Shown: positions 10,409 through 20,595 of the stretch, piece by piece
How the letters are laid out: each line of letters opens with the position of its first letter
How positions within the stretch are numbered: the stretch's first letter is position 1
Assembly: GCA_030247855.1 (NCBI GenBank)
Contig: JAPDRN010000029.1
Location: 186,001 to 250,000 of the forward strand
DNA: 64,000 nt
Direction: 5' to 3'
DNA from: Knufia peltigerae
Lineage: Eukaryota > Ascomycota > Eurotiomycetes > Chaetothyriales > Trichomeriaceae
Program-made: the position numbers and the translations under genes
The notes under the pieces: generated by a model
What the model saw: the letters and a program-made list of their open reading frames with translations, nothing else
Databases searched by the model: none
Told to the model about the DNA's origin: nothing

Positions 10409-11501
10409 ATGTTGCTGCTGTCTTTCGTTTTTCTTACGGCCCTGGTGTTAGCCCTGGCCGCGCCCCAACACAAACGGCAGGTCACCGGTCCGGTTATTGG
10501 CTCTAACTTCCAGGACCCGTCCGTGGTTCAATTGGCCGATGGGAGCTGGATGGCCTATGCTGGTGTCAATGGGAACCCAGCCGGCATTAATGTTCTGATT
10601 GCAACTTCGACCGACTTTTCCACATGGACGGTTCGAGACGGCTGGGACGCTTTGCCCAGCCTGCCATCATGGGCTGCATCACCGCCTCACGTTTGGGCTC
10701 CTGATGTGACACAACTGGTATGTGCTCATATTTTCTCATAAGCGAAGCGTAGCTTGAGAGGATTTTTTAACTTTGGATCGACAGGGGAATGGCAATTTTG
10801 TGCTTTACTATTCGGTCTCCATGGCCGAAAGCCCGGGAAAGCACTGTGTCGCAGCAGCCATCGCTTCAAACCCAGAAGGACCATTTACACCAGTCCAGAC
10901 ACCACTGTTCTGTGACTTGAATGCCGGCGGGGCCATCGATGCGGATGGTTTTCAGGATCCCATCACGAGTCGCCAATATGTCATCTACAAGGTCGATGGC
11001 AATTCGGTCGGCAATGGAGGTGCTTGCGCAAACAGCGTCAACCCCATCGCCCCGACGCCGCTGGTTTTGCAAGAAGTAAACCCCAATGACGGTTACTCCT
11101 TCATCGGCACTCCACTCGCTGTCCTGCTGAATGATTCGGACGATGGACCGAATATTGAGGCTCCCTCATTAACCTACGACGCGTCGTCGGGGACTTATAT
11201 TCTCTTCTACAGCTCTCAATGCTTCACCACAACTCCCTACAACATCCGTTATGCCACGAGCAAAAGCATCACCGGACCTTATACGAAGCAACCCAATTCG
11301 TTTCTGCAAACTGGCAGTACCCCAGCGCAGGTGTATATTCCCGGCGGCATTGACATTACACAGGATGGTAAATTGGCGGTATTTCATGGCGATCTGAACA
11401 TGGGTTGGTTTCAGAACGATGGCAGCAAAAGGGTGCGCGCTATGTACGCGATGGCTCTTCAGGTAAATGGCGGAAACGCAAGAGTAGGACGACTATATTG
11501 A
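10409..11501 (+). CDS. Secreted glycoside hydrolase family 43 enzyme (arabinanase/xylosidase type)
   Basis: Two exons, 10409-10717 and 10785-11501, joined by a GT-AG intron (10718-10784), give 341 aa. Starting at 10409 puts a strong signal peptide (MLLLSFVFLTALVLALA) at the N-terminus, followed by a Kex2-like KR site; an in-frame ATG at 10277 would add 44 residues and bury it, giving a type II membrane protein instead. The five-bladed GH43 propeller is indicated by QDPSVV (catalytic base Asp36), GAIDADGFQDP (pKa-modulating Asp155) and GPNIEAPSL (general acid Glu228). GH43 enzymes cut arabinan, arabinofuranosyl or xylosyl bonds in plant cell walls; the exact substrate cannot be read from sequence. 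No carbohydrate-binding module is present. Confidence 0.88.
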
Positions 11502-12360
11502 TTTTGAGGTTGAAACCGGGATTTAAAGGGAGGCGCACTCTGGTTCTAGATATAGATACTACGAAGATATGATAATACATAATGTGTCGATTATATTTTA
11601 TGAGTCCCATTGATCTTTTTTTCAACGTCTTGGATAGTAGTACCAGTGCGAACCAAAATCCATCACTGTGCGTGATTAAGTAAGCGATGCTAAGTATTCA
11701 CCTTATGTCTTCCGCCACACTTTAGAAACGTTGACCACCACTTGATATGTACCCTTCCAACCAAAGCAGGATCTGGTGTCCGACAAGAGCGAGAATAATG
11801 GCATTATCATTGTTGAATGCACCGTTGGCCTTGTTCAACACGATCTTCAGGAAAGTCTTTCCATTCTTTTCAATTGGAGGATATTTGTTCCGAAGCGTTG
11901 TGTATCCATCAGCACGCCCCCATCCGTCCATCCACTGACGTCGCCAACAACTGTCGGCCTGTGTTTCCCAGTCACTCATGTCGAACTCCATCCATTTGTC
12001 TTGAATGTCTCACGCAGACTTTTCCTCCCTCTGAACCTCTCAGTACGCATGACTGAATTCATTTCGCGTCCACTCAATCATCTAATACGGGGTGTTGCTT
12101 GCTGATGGAGAGACGCTGTTTCAGTTGCCAGGGGACAGTTGTAGAACATCGAATATCCTCAATCAACCATCATCATTCCCGCTGACACTCTGGGACGTTC
12201 CTTACAATATGCCTTGACGTCTGTGAGTTCTTGATATTTTTCTCGTCTTGGAAAATTTTGTTCTGTCTCTCCAAAGCCCATCTGAAAAAAGACATACGAA
12301 TTTCCCGATAGCACGCATCGATCCGCATGCCGTCTTGTTCTTTCGAGCCCATCCAGAAAA
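11502..12360. other. Intergenic region between GH43 and aquaglyceroporin genes
   Basis: Holds the 3' end of the GH43 gene and the aquaglyceroporin promoter. The only item of note is a possible small minus-strand gene at 11722-11991, listed separately. Confidence 0.4.
11722..11991 (-). CDS. Possible small protein or gene remnant, unknown
   Basis: An 89-aa frame starting MEFDMSDWETQADSCWRRQW. Composition is balanced and protein-like, with five tryptophans and a plausible beta-type segment near the end (NDNAIILALVGHQILLWLEG). There is no signal peptide. It could be a real small gene, the last exon of a spliced gene, or a decayed fragment. I do not recognise any family. The frame stays open for several codons upstream of the first ATG. 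Confidence 0.3.
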   Translation of the reverse strand: MEFDMSDWETQADSCWRRQWMDGWGRADGYTTLRNKYPPIEKNGKTFLKIVLNKANGAFNNDNAIILALVGHQILLWLEGYISSGGQRF

Positions 12361-14223
12361 ATGTCCTTTCACAGTTCCTTCGACATAACCAGCCAAGCTT
12401 CACATGGCCATGAACTTGGTCGACAACCGTCAGCGCCCCGGACCATCAGTGCGCCATACAACCTTGCCGGGCCTCGAGCCTCCCCCGAACCTGAAAGGCA
12501 GCAGACTCGAAGTGGTCAGGAGGGGACCAGTTGCGTCAGTCGAGAATATCACGAGCACGACCCGCATCATGCAGAGTATACGAAGCAACCCATCTGGGGA
12601 TTTGCAGCACCTCTCCCCCGCGTCAAACGTCCAGGGATGGAGTCGAGACGAACACGTACAGGTTATCACGAACAAACATCCTCCAGCAATAGAACCCAAG
12701 CCCATCGTCACCCGACTGACCAGCTATCCGTTCAGCCATCGGCCCCGAGTGGTACGGAAGCAGCTCCCCAGGTCGGAGTCACGCCAGAAAGGAACGACAA
12801 AGATCACGAGCAGAAAGCTCGTCCCGTCGCAGAACAACATCCCGATCTTCTGCGTCGAGCTACCACCGCTGGACTTTCCACCTACCACCCCGACGGACAG
12901 GATCACTCTTCGACGCTGAAGCCGGTAGAATCTATACAACTGCGGCCGAGTCGACGGACGCAGGACCTCGCCAACGAGCACATCAGCGCACAGGATCAGG
13001 TCACCCCGTTCAGCAGTTCCGTGGTGCGTGGTCGACCGAGCCACGGTCACCAGATGGCGGTTCTTCAAGGGCTGCATTCTACACCAAGCGTGGCACATCG
13101 CCGGGATCAAGATCCGATTTCGAGACAGACCAAGTCACAATTGAGTGAAGCCGAAGTCGAAGCTGCCCGCGGACGCTTGCAAGAACTGGCCGACACCGCA
13201 GAGCACGAGCCAGGAGTACATCAGACTTCGCCAAATATCAACTGGGAAGAGTTCCAGCAGCCAGAAGAAGATGAGGCCGATCGCGACTCCCAGCTGCAAA
13301 AGCCTCCAGATCCGCCGTACTACAATCTCTGGGGCAAGTGCCGCAATCCTCTGCGACAGCCATTTGCAGAGTTTCTGGGCACCTTGGTCTTTATGACCAT
13401 CGGCCTCTGTGGCAGTATAGTGCGTACGACGGCGCCGGACGACTATGGCAACCTCCTCACGGCCTACCTCGCCTGGGGTCTCGGTGTGATGATAGGCATC
13501 TACATCGCCGGGGGAGTGTCCGGTGGCCACCTGAACCCTGCACTCTCCCTCATGCTCTCGGTGTTCCGCGGGTTCCCCTGGAGTTTGTGCTGGCAGTATA
13601 TCCTGGCGCAGATACTGGGAGCTCTCGCCGCGTCCGGGATCGTGTACGGACTCTACAAGGACGCCATCGAGCAGTACGCGTCCGCGGACGTCACACGAGT
13701 CGGCCCGGCCTTCTGGACGGCGCCTCGGCAGGACCTGAGCAAGGCCGCCGCCTTCTTCACCGAGTTCACCGCCACCGCCATCGCATCCGGGTCGGTCCTC
13801 GCCCTCGGGGACGACACCAACTCGCCCCCCGGCGCGGGCATGCACGCCTTCATCATCGGCCTCCTCACGTCAGCCTTGTGCATGGCGTTCTCGTACAACA
13901 CGGGGACCGCGCTCAATCCCGCACGGGACCTTGGCCCCAGACTGGTGACGTGGATGGCAGGGTTCAGCACCGAAGTGTTTACTTTGTTTGACTGGTGGTG
14001 GATTTGGGGCCCCTGGGTAGGGACGATCACGGGCGCGCTGTTCGGGGCTTTTGTCTATGACTTGCTCATTTTCCTCGGTGGCGAGAGTCCTGTCAATTAC
14101 CCCACACAATTCGAGCTTCGTGATCGGATTAGCTCTTGGAAAGATCGAAGGACCGCGTCGAGGATGGGAAGAGGAAAGGATATTCAGGACAAGATCAATC
14201 AGAAGATAGAGACCATAGCTTAA
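12361..14223 (+). CDS. Aquaglyceroporin (MIP family) with long N-terminal extension
   Basis: Single exon, 620 aa. Residues about 1-310 are hydrophilic, rich in Gln, Arg, Ser and Pro and probably disordered. The major-intrinsic-protein fold follows, from RQPFAEFLGTLVF to FVYDLLIFLGG, with six membrane helices and the two pore motifs HLNPALS (about residue 391) and ALNPARDLGPR (about residue 517). The Asp after the second NPAR is the usual mark of glycerol-conducting channels. A short cytosolic tail of about 45 residues ends the protein. Fungal channels of this kind (Fps1-like) move glycerol across the plasma membrane during osmotic adjustment, and their long N-terminal regions often hold regulatory sites. 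The lack of introns and the length are normal for the group. Confidence 0.92.
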   Translation: MSFHSSFDITSQASHGHELGRQPSAPRTISAPYNLAGPRASPEPERQQTRSGQEGTSCVSREYHEHDPHHAEYTKQPIWGFAAPLPRVKRPGMESRRTRTGYHEQTSSSNRTQAHRHPTDQLSVQPSAPSGTEAAPQVGVTPERNDKDHEQKARPVAEQHPDLLRRATTAGLSTYHPDGQDHSSTLKPVESIQLRPSRRTQDLANEHISAQDQVTPFSSSVVRGRPSHGHQMAVLQGLHSTPSVAHRRDQDPISRQTKSQLSEAEVEAARGRLQELADTAEHEPGVHQTSPNINWEEFQQPEEDEADRDSQLQKPPDPPYYNLWGKCRNPLRQPFAEFLGTLVFMTIGLCGSIVRTTAPDDYGNLLTAYLAWGLGVMIGIYIAGGVSGGHLNPALSLMLSVFRGFPWSLCWQYILAQILGALAASGIVYGLYKDAIEQYASADVTRVGPAFWTAPRQDLSKAAAFFTEFTATAIASGSVLALGDDTNSPPGAGMHAFIIGLLTSALCMAFSYNTGTALNPARDLGPRLVTWMAGFSTEVFTLFDWWWIWGPWVGTITGALFGAFVYDLLIFLGGESPVNYPTQFELRDRISSWKDRRTASRMGRGKDIQDKINQKIETIA

Positions 14224-14664
14224 TATGAGTCGCCGTGAGAAAGCAAGCCAAAGCACGAAGTCTGGGCATTTCTCCCCATGATAAAATTGTTCTAAAATCG
14301 TCAGTCGTGATATATGCGACGAGGCTGCGACAGTGCACAAAAGTGATTTCGATGATCAATTAACCCCCATACACGCATTACTGGGCAATAAAGCAAAAAT
14401 CCGCTTCTGAAAGGCAGCATGAGTCACTGCATACTTACTTCCAAGGCAAGACGAAGACTTGGCCAGGATAATTGGTCAGTGCATGCATGGGCAGACGAAG
14501 ACTCGCTGGTGGCCTGGTCCCGTCAGTTACGGCCGTTGCGGCTGCTGGGGCCGTCCACATTTCTTTGGGCTGAATAAGTACGTATGTAAACCAGCAGACG
14601 CAGGACTCTCGTCATTTACAGAAACACCGTAAGACGATCTGGCACTCCTTGGACAAGAATAAAA
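14224..14664. other. Intergenic region upstream of the bZIP/DUF3425 gene
   Basis: Contains the aquaglyceroporin terminator and the promoter of the regulator gene. Nothing else was recognised. Confidence 0.4.
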
Positions 14665-16119
14665 ATGGTCAATTCAAGCGGCGAAGTTGCGGCAGGAGAG
14701 TCGACCGGGTCACCAGCCAAGTACAAGCGGAAGTTGACCGAGGCACGTCGCGAGCAGAACCGTCGGTCTCAGCGACTCTGGCGCGAGAAGCAGAAACAAC
14801 GACGCGAAGAAGAGCTCAAATCCAAAGTTCAAGAAGAGCTACATAAACTTGGAAGCCAACAGTCATCGTATGTACAGCGAGCAGATGACGGGTCAACCTT
14901 GGTGGCCGGCCACGATGCGATTCGAGTACCCAGCTCTGGAATCTCACAGCCTTGCGATCCCCAGGTCCAGGATCAAAAACCGATGGACACTTCGGGTTCC
15001 TCATCAGACGAGGAGATCTGTCTTCCAGATCCAGTATTGCCTCTCACCACGGCTTTGTACTACTTCCTACCGCCTGACCCGCAGGCGGTAGATATGCGAT
15101 GTTTCTGGGGTTGTCCTCCAGGAATCGAGCACAACTTATATCAACCTCCACAACCGTCTCGGCGGCCTCGAGTAGTCTCGACAGAACCTCCTTCGACTAC
15201 CTCTCCATATTCCATTCCGACCCTTGTCTCGTCGTGGAACGCATCTCCACCGTCCGCGCAAGGGGAGTCCCGTACTACCACCCTTGCGCCACCGTCTTCC
15301 TTCTCCTCCGGGTCACACTTGCCATCGCCATACATCAATCACCTCCAGCTGGTCGGGGAGTCCTGCTTCGCCGCAACGCTCTCCATCGCCACAGGGCTGG
15401 GGATCAGCAGAGCTTCGTACGTCAATGACCATCCGTCCCCCTTCTCAACCTCGTCTACTGCCGACATCCACACCATCCCCGCCGACCTCCGACCGACGGC
15501 CATTCAGATCATGCTCCCACATCCGTGCTACCTGGATTGCATTCCATTCCCGCACTTTCGAAGCATGGCGGTATATCTGTCCAGTCTCAATCGCCTGGAC
15601 CATTGCAGCTTGTTCTTGGACATAATGCACGACGGAATGGTCTGCTGGGGCCGACGCGGCGCCAACGCCCAATACGGTAGGAGCATGCGCGACAGCGTAC
15701 CGTGGAGCAAACGAAGTTGGGAAGTCAAACCATGGTTTCTCCGGAAATGGGCCTGGATCGCGAAAGCGGACATACCTGCCATCGACAGCGGTGACGCGTT
15801 GCAACACGCCAGCGAAGTCGGTTCTGTTGGTAATGACGATGACGACGAGGATGGCATGATCAGTGGAAGTCAGTGGTGGTGGTCATTGCACGGTGGGAAC
15901 AAAGAAGACCACCAGGACAACCTGAATCGAAATGTTGTCGAGGGCTCGAAGCAACAGTCGCGGCAGCAGCAGCCACAGCAGGAAGAACTGGGCAGCTATC
16001 TCAGTCGAATCTTGACCTGCAATGTCGCCATTCGACAAACGAATGAGAAACATCTGCTCAGGAAATGGGACGGTGTACACGACAACGACTACTACGCAGA
16101 CCCTTTAAGTAACTATTGA
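14665..16119 (+). CDS. bZIP-like transcription factor with DUF3425 domain
   Basis: Single exon, 484 aa. Residues about 20-50 are a basic region (EARREQNRRSQRLWREKQ) with the asparagine and downstream basic residues of fungal bZIP DNA-binding helices, followed by a short charged helix instead of a long leucine zipper. A Ser/Pro-rich linker spans about 80-220. The C-terminal half carries the DUF3425 signature (LDCIPFPHFRSMAVYLSSL, DIMHDGMVCWG and VKPWFLRKWAWI). This architecture is common in Pezizomycotina and is associated with stress and secondary-metabolism regulators, but no specific target can be named. The C-terminal tail contains an acidic run and a Gln-rich stretch, possibly an activation region. 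Confidence 0.87.
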   Translation: MVNSSGEVAAGESTGSPAKYKRKLTEARREQNRRSQRLWREKQKQRREEELKSKVQEELHKLGSQQSSYVQRADDGSTLVAGHDAIRVPSSGISQPCDPQVQDQKPMDTSGSSSDEEICLPDPVLPLTTALYYFLPPDPQAVDMRCFWGCPPGIEHNLYQPPQPSRRPRVVSTEPPSTTSPYSIPTLVSSWNASPPSAQGESRTTTLAPPSSFSSGSHLPSPYINHLQLVGESCFAATLSIATGLGISRASYVNDHPSPFSTSSTADIHTIPADLRPTAIQIMLPHPCYLDCIPFPHFRSMAVYLSSLNRLDHCSLFLDIMHDGMVCWGRRGANAQYGRSMRDSVPWSKRSWEVKPWFLRKWAWIAKADIPAIDSGDALQHASEVGSVGNDDDDEDGMISGSQWWWSLHGGNKEDHQDNLNRNVVEGSKQQSRQQQPQQEELGSYLSRILTCNVAIRQTNEKHLLRKWDGVHDNDYYADPLSNY

Positions 16120-16728
16120 TTCATGAGGTACTTGTTGAGATATCATTTGACAACGTTGGCATCTGACCCTTTGCGGGTGGACTGTATCTGTAGCCGGAAA
16201 ACCCTCCGTCCTAGTGCTGGATACGCATAAGAGTACCTGCCTATGTACAGTAATCAAGTGTTAATTCAGGTATATGGTAAAACGAATATTATAGCTGTCT
16301 AATCATCAGCTCAGCGAATTAATAAGGCAGCATCTGATCGCGAAACGAACCTATGAGATCTAGATTTTTGGTACCAATCGCGATGCCCGATTGACGCATG
16401 TTCCACATGCTCTTCCGATCTTCCCATGTGCCGTTTGCCTCGCATAAAAGAGTTCGGGATGATGCATTGCGAAGGTTTCATGGTAACATAAGGTGAGCAT
16501 AGTGTGTCTCTTTCATTACTTCAGAAGCTCTCTTCAATAAATATATATGCACGCGTGGGGTGACATAATAATCCTCTCATTACCCATTAGTTTCTCCGTA
16601 CGGAGGAGATAAATAGGTCTTGCAGGCAGTGAACGCCTACAAATTAATCGCCGACAAACCCCTCGATAAAACAAAAGGTCGGCTTGAGGACTTGCACATT
16701 ACTAGGTCATTCACTGAAACCCACCACC
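16120..16728. other. Intergenic region with acetate kinase promoter
   Basis: Contains a TATATAT element at about 16542-16548, some 185 bp before the acetate kinase ATG, and a perfect 12-bp palindrome at 16594-16605 (listed separately). No coding potential seen. Confidence 0.45.
16594..16605. promoter_or_regulatory. Palindrome CTCCGTACGGAG upstream of acetate kinase
   Basis: A perfect 12-bp inverted repeat containing CCG-N2-CGG, the type of paired CGG triplet bound by Zn2Cys6 dimers. It lies about 125 bp upstream of the acetate kinase ATG and downstream of the TATA-like element, so it could also be in the 5' leader. Regulator unknown. Confidence 0.35.
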
Positions 16729-18076
16729 ATGTCTTCATTCCTCATCCTCAGCATCAACGCAGGAAGCTCGAGTCTCAAAACCACCCTCTACCTCGAAGAA
16801 GGCCAGGATGGAGATAAGCAGCTGAGTAAACTGGCGAGTGCCCAGATCTCCGACATCAACAATCCACCAGCCCATCTCAAATACGTCCGGGGTTCCTACA
16901 AAGACACCAGCGAACTCGGTCAGGTGGCCGACCACAAGGCGGCATTCAACCACGTCCTCAATGCCTTCCTGACCGACTCGGAGATCCCTCAGGCCTCGCA
17001 CCGAGAAGACATCCACTACGCCTGTCACCGGGTGGTGCATGGAGGCTCGTTCGAAGATGATCAGTTGATAACCAAAGAGACGTTTGACAAGATTGAGAAA
17101 TTGTCGGATCTGGCACCACTGTACGCTCTTCCCTGTCCCTTCTGCCTTTCTAGCCCTCTTGAACGGACGAACGCATACTGACTGACTTGTGAACCAAAAA
17201 AGACATAATGCCTCCGCAGTCAGCCTCATGATTGCCTGCCAGGAGCAGCTCCCCCAAGTCACCAACGTCGCCTGCTTTGACTCCGGTTTCCACCATACCA
17301 TGCCCGACTACGTCAAGACGTATGCGATCGACCAGAAGATTGCGAAAGAGAAGGGTCTGCGGAAATACGGGTTCCACGGCCTCAGTTACAAATACATCAG
17401 CCGCCGTGTGGCCGAGTATCTGAACAAACCTCTTGAGGAGACGAGCATTATAGCCCTCCACCTGGGCAGCGGAGCCTCTGCCTGTGCCATCAAGAACGGC
17501 CAGTCCATAGATACCACCATGGGCCTGACCCCGGTATCGGGCCTCCCCGGTGGTTCTCGCACGGGGGACATCGATCCCAGTCTGGTCTTCCACTACACCT
17601 CTGACGCGAGTGCGCTGAGCCCCAACAGCACTAAAGATTTACACATTTCTGCCGCCGAGGAGATCCTCAATAAGCAGTCAGGCTGGAAGGCTCTGACCGG
17701 GACCACCGATTTCTCCAAGATCGCCGACCCTAACGCCCCCGACACACACAAGCTCGCCTTCAACATCTTCGTGGACCGCATCGTTGGCTATGTCGGCAAC
17801 TACTTTGTAAAGTTGGATGGCAAGGTCGATGCCTTGGTCTTCTCCGGCGGTATTGGCGAGAAAAGCGCATATCTACGGGAAGTCGTAACGAACAAGGTGT
17901 CCTGTCTCGGCTTTACCTTGGACCAGGAGAAGAACAGCAAGGCTGCAGAGACTGGCGATATTGTCGATATCGGTACCAGTCAAAAACTTCGCACGCTCAT
18001 GTGCGAGACGGACGAAGACATCGAAATGGCCTACACAGCGGCGTACCATCCCGAGCGTATCGGGCAAGGAGAGTGA
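16729..18076 (+). CDS. Acetate kinase
   Basis: Two exons, 16729-17120 and 17203-18076, with an intron at 17121-17202; splicing restores SDLAPLHNAS, a stretch conserved in the family. Product 421 aa. The start has a strong context (ccaccaccATG) and leads at once into LSINAGSSSLK, the first phosphate-binding motif of the ASKHA fold. Further motifs are GFHGLSYKYI, HLGSGASACAI, TTMGLTPVSGLPGGSRTGD and VFSGGIGEKSAYLRE. The enzyme interconverts acetyl phosphate plus ADP with acetate plus ATP. In fungi it is thought to work with phosphoketolase (Xfp), which makes acetyl phosphate from pentose phosphates; no phosphoketolase gene is in this window. Likely cytosolic, as no targeting peptide is seen. 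Confidence 0.95.
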
Positions 18077-18392
18077 AATTTTCCTGCGATCCCTTAAATC
18101 TTGACACGGTTGCACACCTTTATTTAACTTTTCTCTGGGACAGTGGCTGCCTAGTCCCTCGCAATACGGCACAAGTTATGATAGGCTGTTAGTATGGTTA
18201 AACTTCAAAGGAAACAGCTGCAACCTGTAAATCCAAGCAGGCAGGTTTGAAGCGGGCAGGATGAGGAGCTTTCGAATTCATGTATAAATTCTCCTCATCC
18301 TTCTTGTTCCATTCTCTGCCCGCAAAGATCAAAGTCCATCATCTTCCTCCTCCTTTAGCAACGCAACCTACGAACCAAATTTTTGCGATGGG
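18077..18392. other. Short intergenic region upstream of the DUF3669 gene
   Basis: Contains a pyrimidine-rich tract (about 18335-18360) just before the DUF3669 gene start, a common fungal core-promoter feature. Nothing else seen. Confidence 0.4.
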
Positions 18393-19553
18393 ATGGCGAC
18401 TACCAACCAACGGCGACACGTCGGCGATATCACTGGAGTGACTGTCGTGGATGAGGTTGAGTTGAAACGGCTTAAGCCAGAACAGATACTGTCCTTATTG
18501 TTGTCTACTCGAACGTTCATCTCGACGACCCCCACAAATCAACTCGAGAACCACCGAGAGATCGGCAAAGGCCAAACAGGAACAGTGTTTTCGGTGGCCG
18601 GGACGCCATGTGTGCTGAAGGTGGCCAACGAGGGAAGGTCTGACCAGCTTTGGAACGATTGCGTCAGACATAGAACGGTCGAAGAAAGTTTCAAGTTGAC
18701 TTCGATCTCGTTTCGACGAGAGATCAACATTCCGCCGATCTGCGACTGGGTTCCCGCCGATAGTGATCGGTTCTGGGATCGAAACTTGCCCCTCATTCCC
18801 GGTGGCCAGATGAAGAGGAGGACCTACGCGCTGGTCACGGGCAGGATCGACCCTGTCCCCGAATCCGTAAGAGAGGCACTTGTAGACGTCTTCGCGCCTC
18901 GAGAAATCAGAGCCTGGAAACGAGCCTTTCTTGCAGAAGAAGCAAACAAAGACTGCTTGATCCGCATCTACATGGGTCGCCGTAGGACGACGAAACGTAC
19001 TACTAGTACTAGTACTTTCAAGCTCCGAAATTTCGACATGACCATTGACGAAATGGAATTGTTGAGTCTTGATACTACTTTGTTCGCTCGGACCATGGCT
19101 GAAACCTTGGCCATCATGCACTGGAAGGCAGGCTTGGACGCCAACGACGTCGAGTTTGTCATAGGCACGGGCCCAATCATAAAACCGGCAGGCAGCGTTG
19201 ACGACTTTGCCGCGGCGACCAAGGACACCGCTCCTTGCCGGCTCGCCTACGACCCCCATGACCGACCACTCGGCATATGGCTGCTCGATTTCGACCAGTG
19301 CAAACCCTTCGACATGAAAGAGCCGGAAAAAGGGATCAAGCAGTTGCGGGACGGCTTCTTTTTCAACGATCCATACTATCCACGACCCTCGACGCTCGGC
19401 AACGACAAGGACAACAAGCTCTGGCAGATGTTCAGAGCAAGATACCTCGACGTCGGTAAAGCCTTGACTGACAATGACGGCCCTCGACAATTCATCGGCG
19501 CCGTGGAGCAGGAAGCCCGGCGCCGCGCGGCCGGAGGATCTATGTTCCAGTGA
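18393..19553 (+). CDS. DUF3669 (fungal kinase-like) protein
   Basis: Single exon, 386 aa. The N-terminal half has a glycine-rich segment (IGKGQTGTVFSVAG) followed by a VLKVA lysine, resembling the ATP-binding loop of protein kinases. The C-terminal half carries the DUF3669 signature: IRIYMGRRR, FKLRNFDMTIDEMELLSLDT, FARTMAETLAIMHWKAGLDANDVEFVIG and WLLDFDQC. The last motif resembles a kinase metal-binding DFD. The family is expanded in filamentous fungi, and biochemical function is not established. An ATG five bases upstream (18388) is in another frame and could lower initiation at the chosen start. A run of ACTAGT-like repeats near 19000 encodes a Thr/Ser stretch. Confidence 0.8.
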   Translation: MATTNQRRHVGDITGVTVVDEVELKRLKPEQILSLLLSTRTFISTTPTNQLENHREIGKGQTGTVFSVAGTPCVLKVANEGRSDQLWNDCVRHRTVEESFKLTSISFRREINIPPICDWVPADSDRFWDRNLPLIPGGQMKRRTYALVTGRIDPVPESVREALVDVFAPREIRAWKRAFLAEEANKDCLIRIYMGRRRTTKRTTSTSTFKLRNFDMTIDEMELLSLDTTLFARTMAETLAIMHWKAGLDANDVEFVIGTGPIIKPAGSVDDFAAATKDTAPCRLAYDPHDRPLGIWLLDFDQCKPFDMKEPEKGIKQLRDGFFFNDPYYPRPSTLGNDKDNKLWQMFRARYLDVGKALTDNDGPRQFIGAVEQEARRRAAGGSMFQ

Positions 19554-19809
19554 TTCAGGTTGTTCACTCAACGGGTTGTCACTGGTGGGCCCCTTAGGCA
19601 GAGCAAGAGATAGAGGGTGTGTTGACCATAGGATAGATGTGCTACAGTCGCCTATTCAGGACACTAATGAATAAAACTACTTTTCTACTCGACGATCTTC
19701 CTGCGGTCAACGGTTCTAGTCGTTATAGTTTGGCCCCTTGTCTCACGCCCGTGCCAAAGCAGGGTATCTGAATAACCATCGCAGCCCCGGCCTAGAAATG
19801 ACCACGATC

Positions 19810-20595
19810 TCATTCTCTGACGGCGCAGATCAACCCGTACAACCTCACGTCCATCTCCTCCGCCCCAATCTCATCCAACTTATCCACGATCGTGCCCGTC
19901 AGGGCGGAGGCCTTCCCGAACGGCGCGCCGATCGGTTCCGCGAATTCGATGATGACCATCCACCGCGACTGGTCTTGCTTGGAATCATCTGCTTGGAACC
20001 GAACCTCGTCGTACGACTTGGTGGAGCTGCCTGATTTTGTCGCCTCGTCGTCGTGTTCCAACAGGTGCAGCGCCAGAGAACTGGGAAATGCCGCGAGGCT
20101 GGGCCAACCTACAGCCTGTATCCATTTGCCCAAATCCGTTCTGGCCTCGGCTGACCGAGGCGGATAAAATATAATGTGTGCTATCGTGGCGCCGACGCCG
20201 GTGGAACACTTGTCAAACTCATCTCGTGCGACGGAGAAGAGCACGTTGCACGCCGACCTGTTCATCGACGCAAGGACCGGCATGTATTGTTTCGTGCCCG
20301 GGGTAGGGTTGTTCAATGCTTCCATGTAATCAGGCGAGGTAAGGGTCGAAAGCGCCGAAACCTCGTAGCATACCAGATACTGCGACGCGGCCGTCTCGGG
20401 GTCCCTCGCAAAGTACCGGCGTGTCCGGTGGAATCCTGGGATTGCAAGACGTTCGGGAAGATGTTCGTTGGTCCACCAGGCGTTGAGGGCATTCTCGTCA
20501 ATCGAAGCGTCCTCGGGGTTGAGAGAACCCCATATCACGAGCATTGCCGCGCCCTGGTTGAAAGAGTGTGTTGTTGCTTGGATATCAGTCGTCAT
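19810..20595 (-). CDS. EthD-like dimeric alpha-beta barrel protein
   Basis: Single exon, 261 aa from the ATG at 20595. The N-terminal part contains ALNAWWTNEHLPERLAIPGF, similar to the EthD/dimeric alpha-beta barrel fold, in which a W..EH..E pattern lines a small cavity. A second, more divergent half (about residues 130-255) may be another barrel copy, since these proteins often contain tandem ferredoxin-like halves. Members take part in degradation of small organics or in polyketide tailoring; a role here cannot be assigned. It is divergently arranged with the complex I subunit gene, with about 630 bp between starts. Confidence 0.72.
   Translation of the reverse strand: MTTDIQATTHSFNQGAAMLVIWGSLNPEDASIDENALNAWWTNEHLPERLAIPGFHRTRRYFARDPETAASQYLVCYEVSALSTLTSPDYMEALNNPTPGTKQYMPVLASMNRSACNVLFSVARDEFDKCSTGVGATIAHIIFYPPRSAEARTDLGKWIQAVGWPSLAAFPSSLALHLLEHDDEATKSGSSTKSYDEVRFQADDSKQDQSRWMVIIEFAEPIGAPFGKASALTGTIVDKLDEIGAEEMDVRLYGLICAVRE

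Noticed and set aside
18495..19571. 358-aa minus-strand frame antisense to the DUF3669 gene
   Set aside because: Shadow of the real coding strand; no domain or start context of its own.
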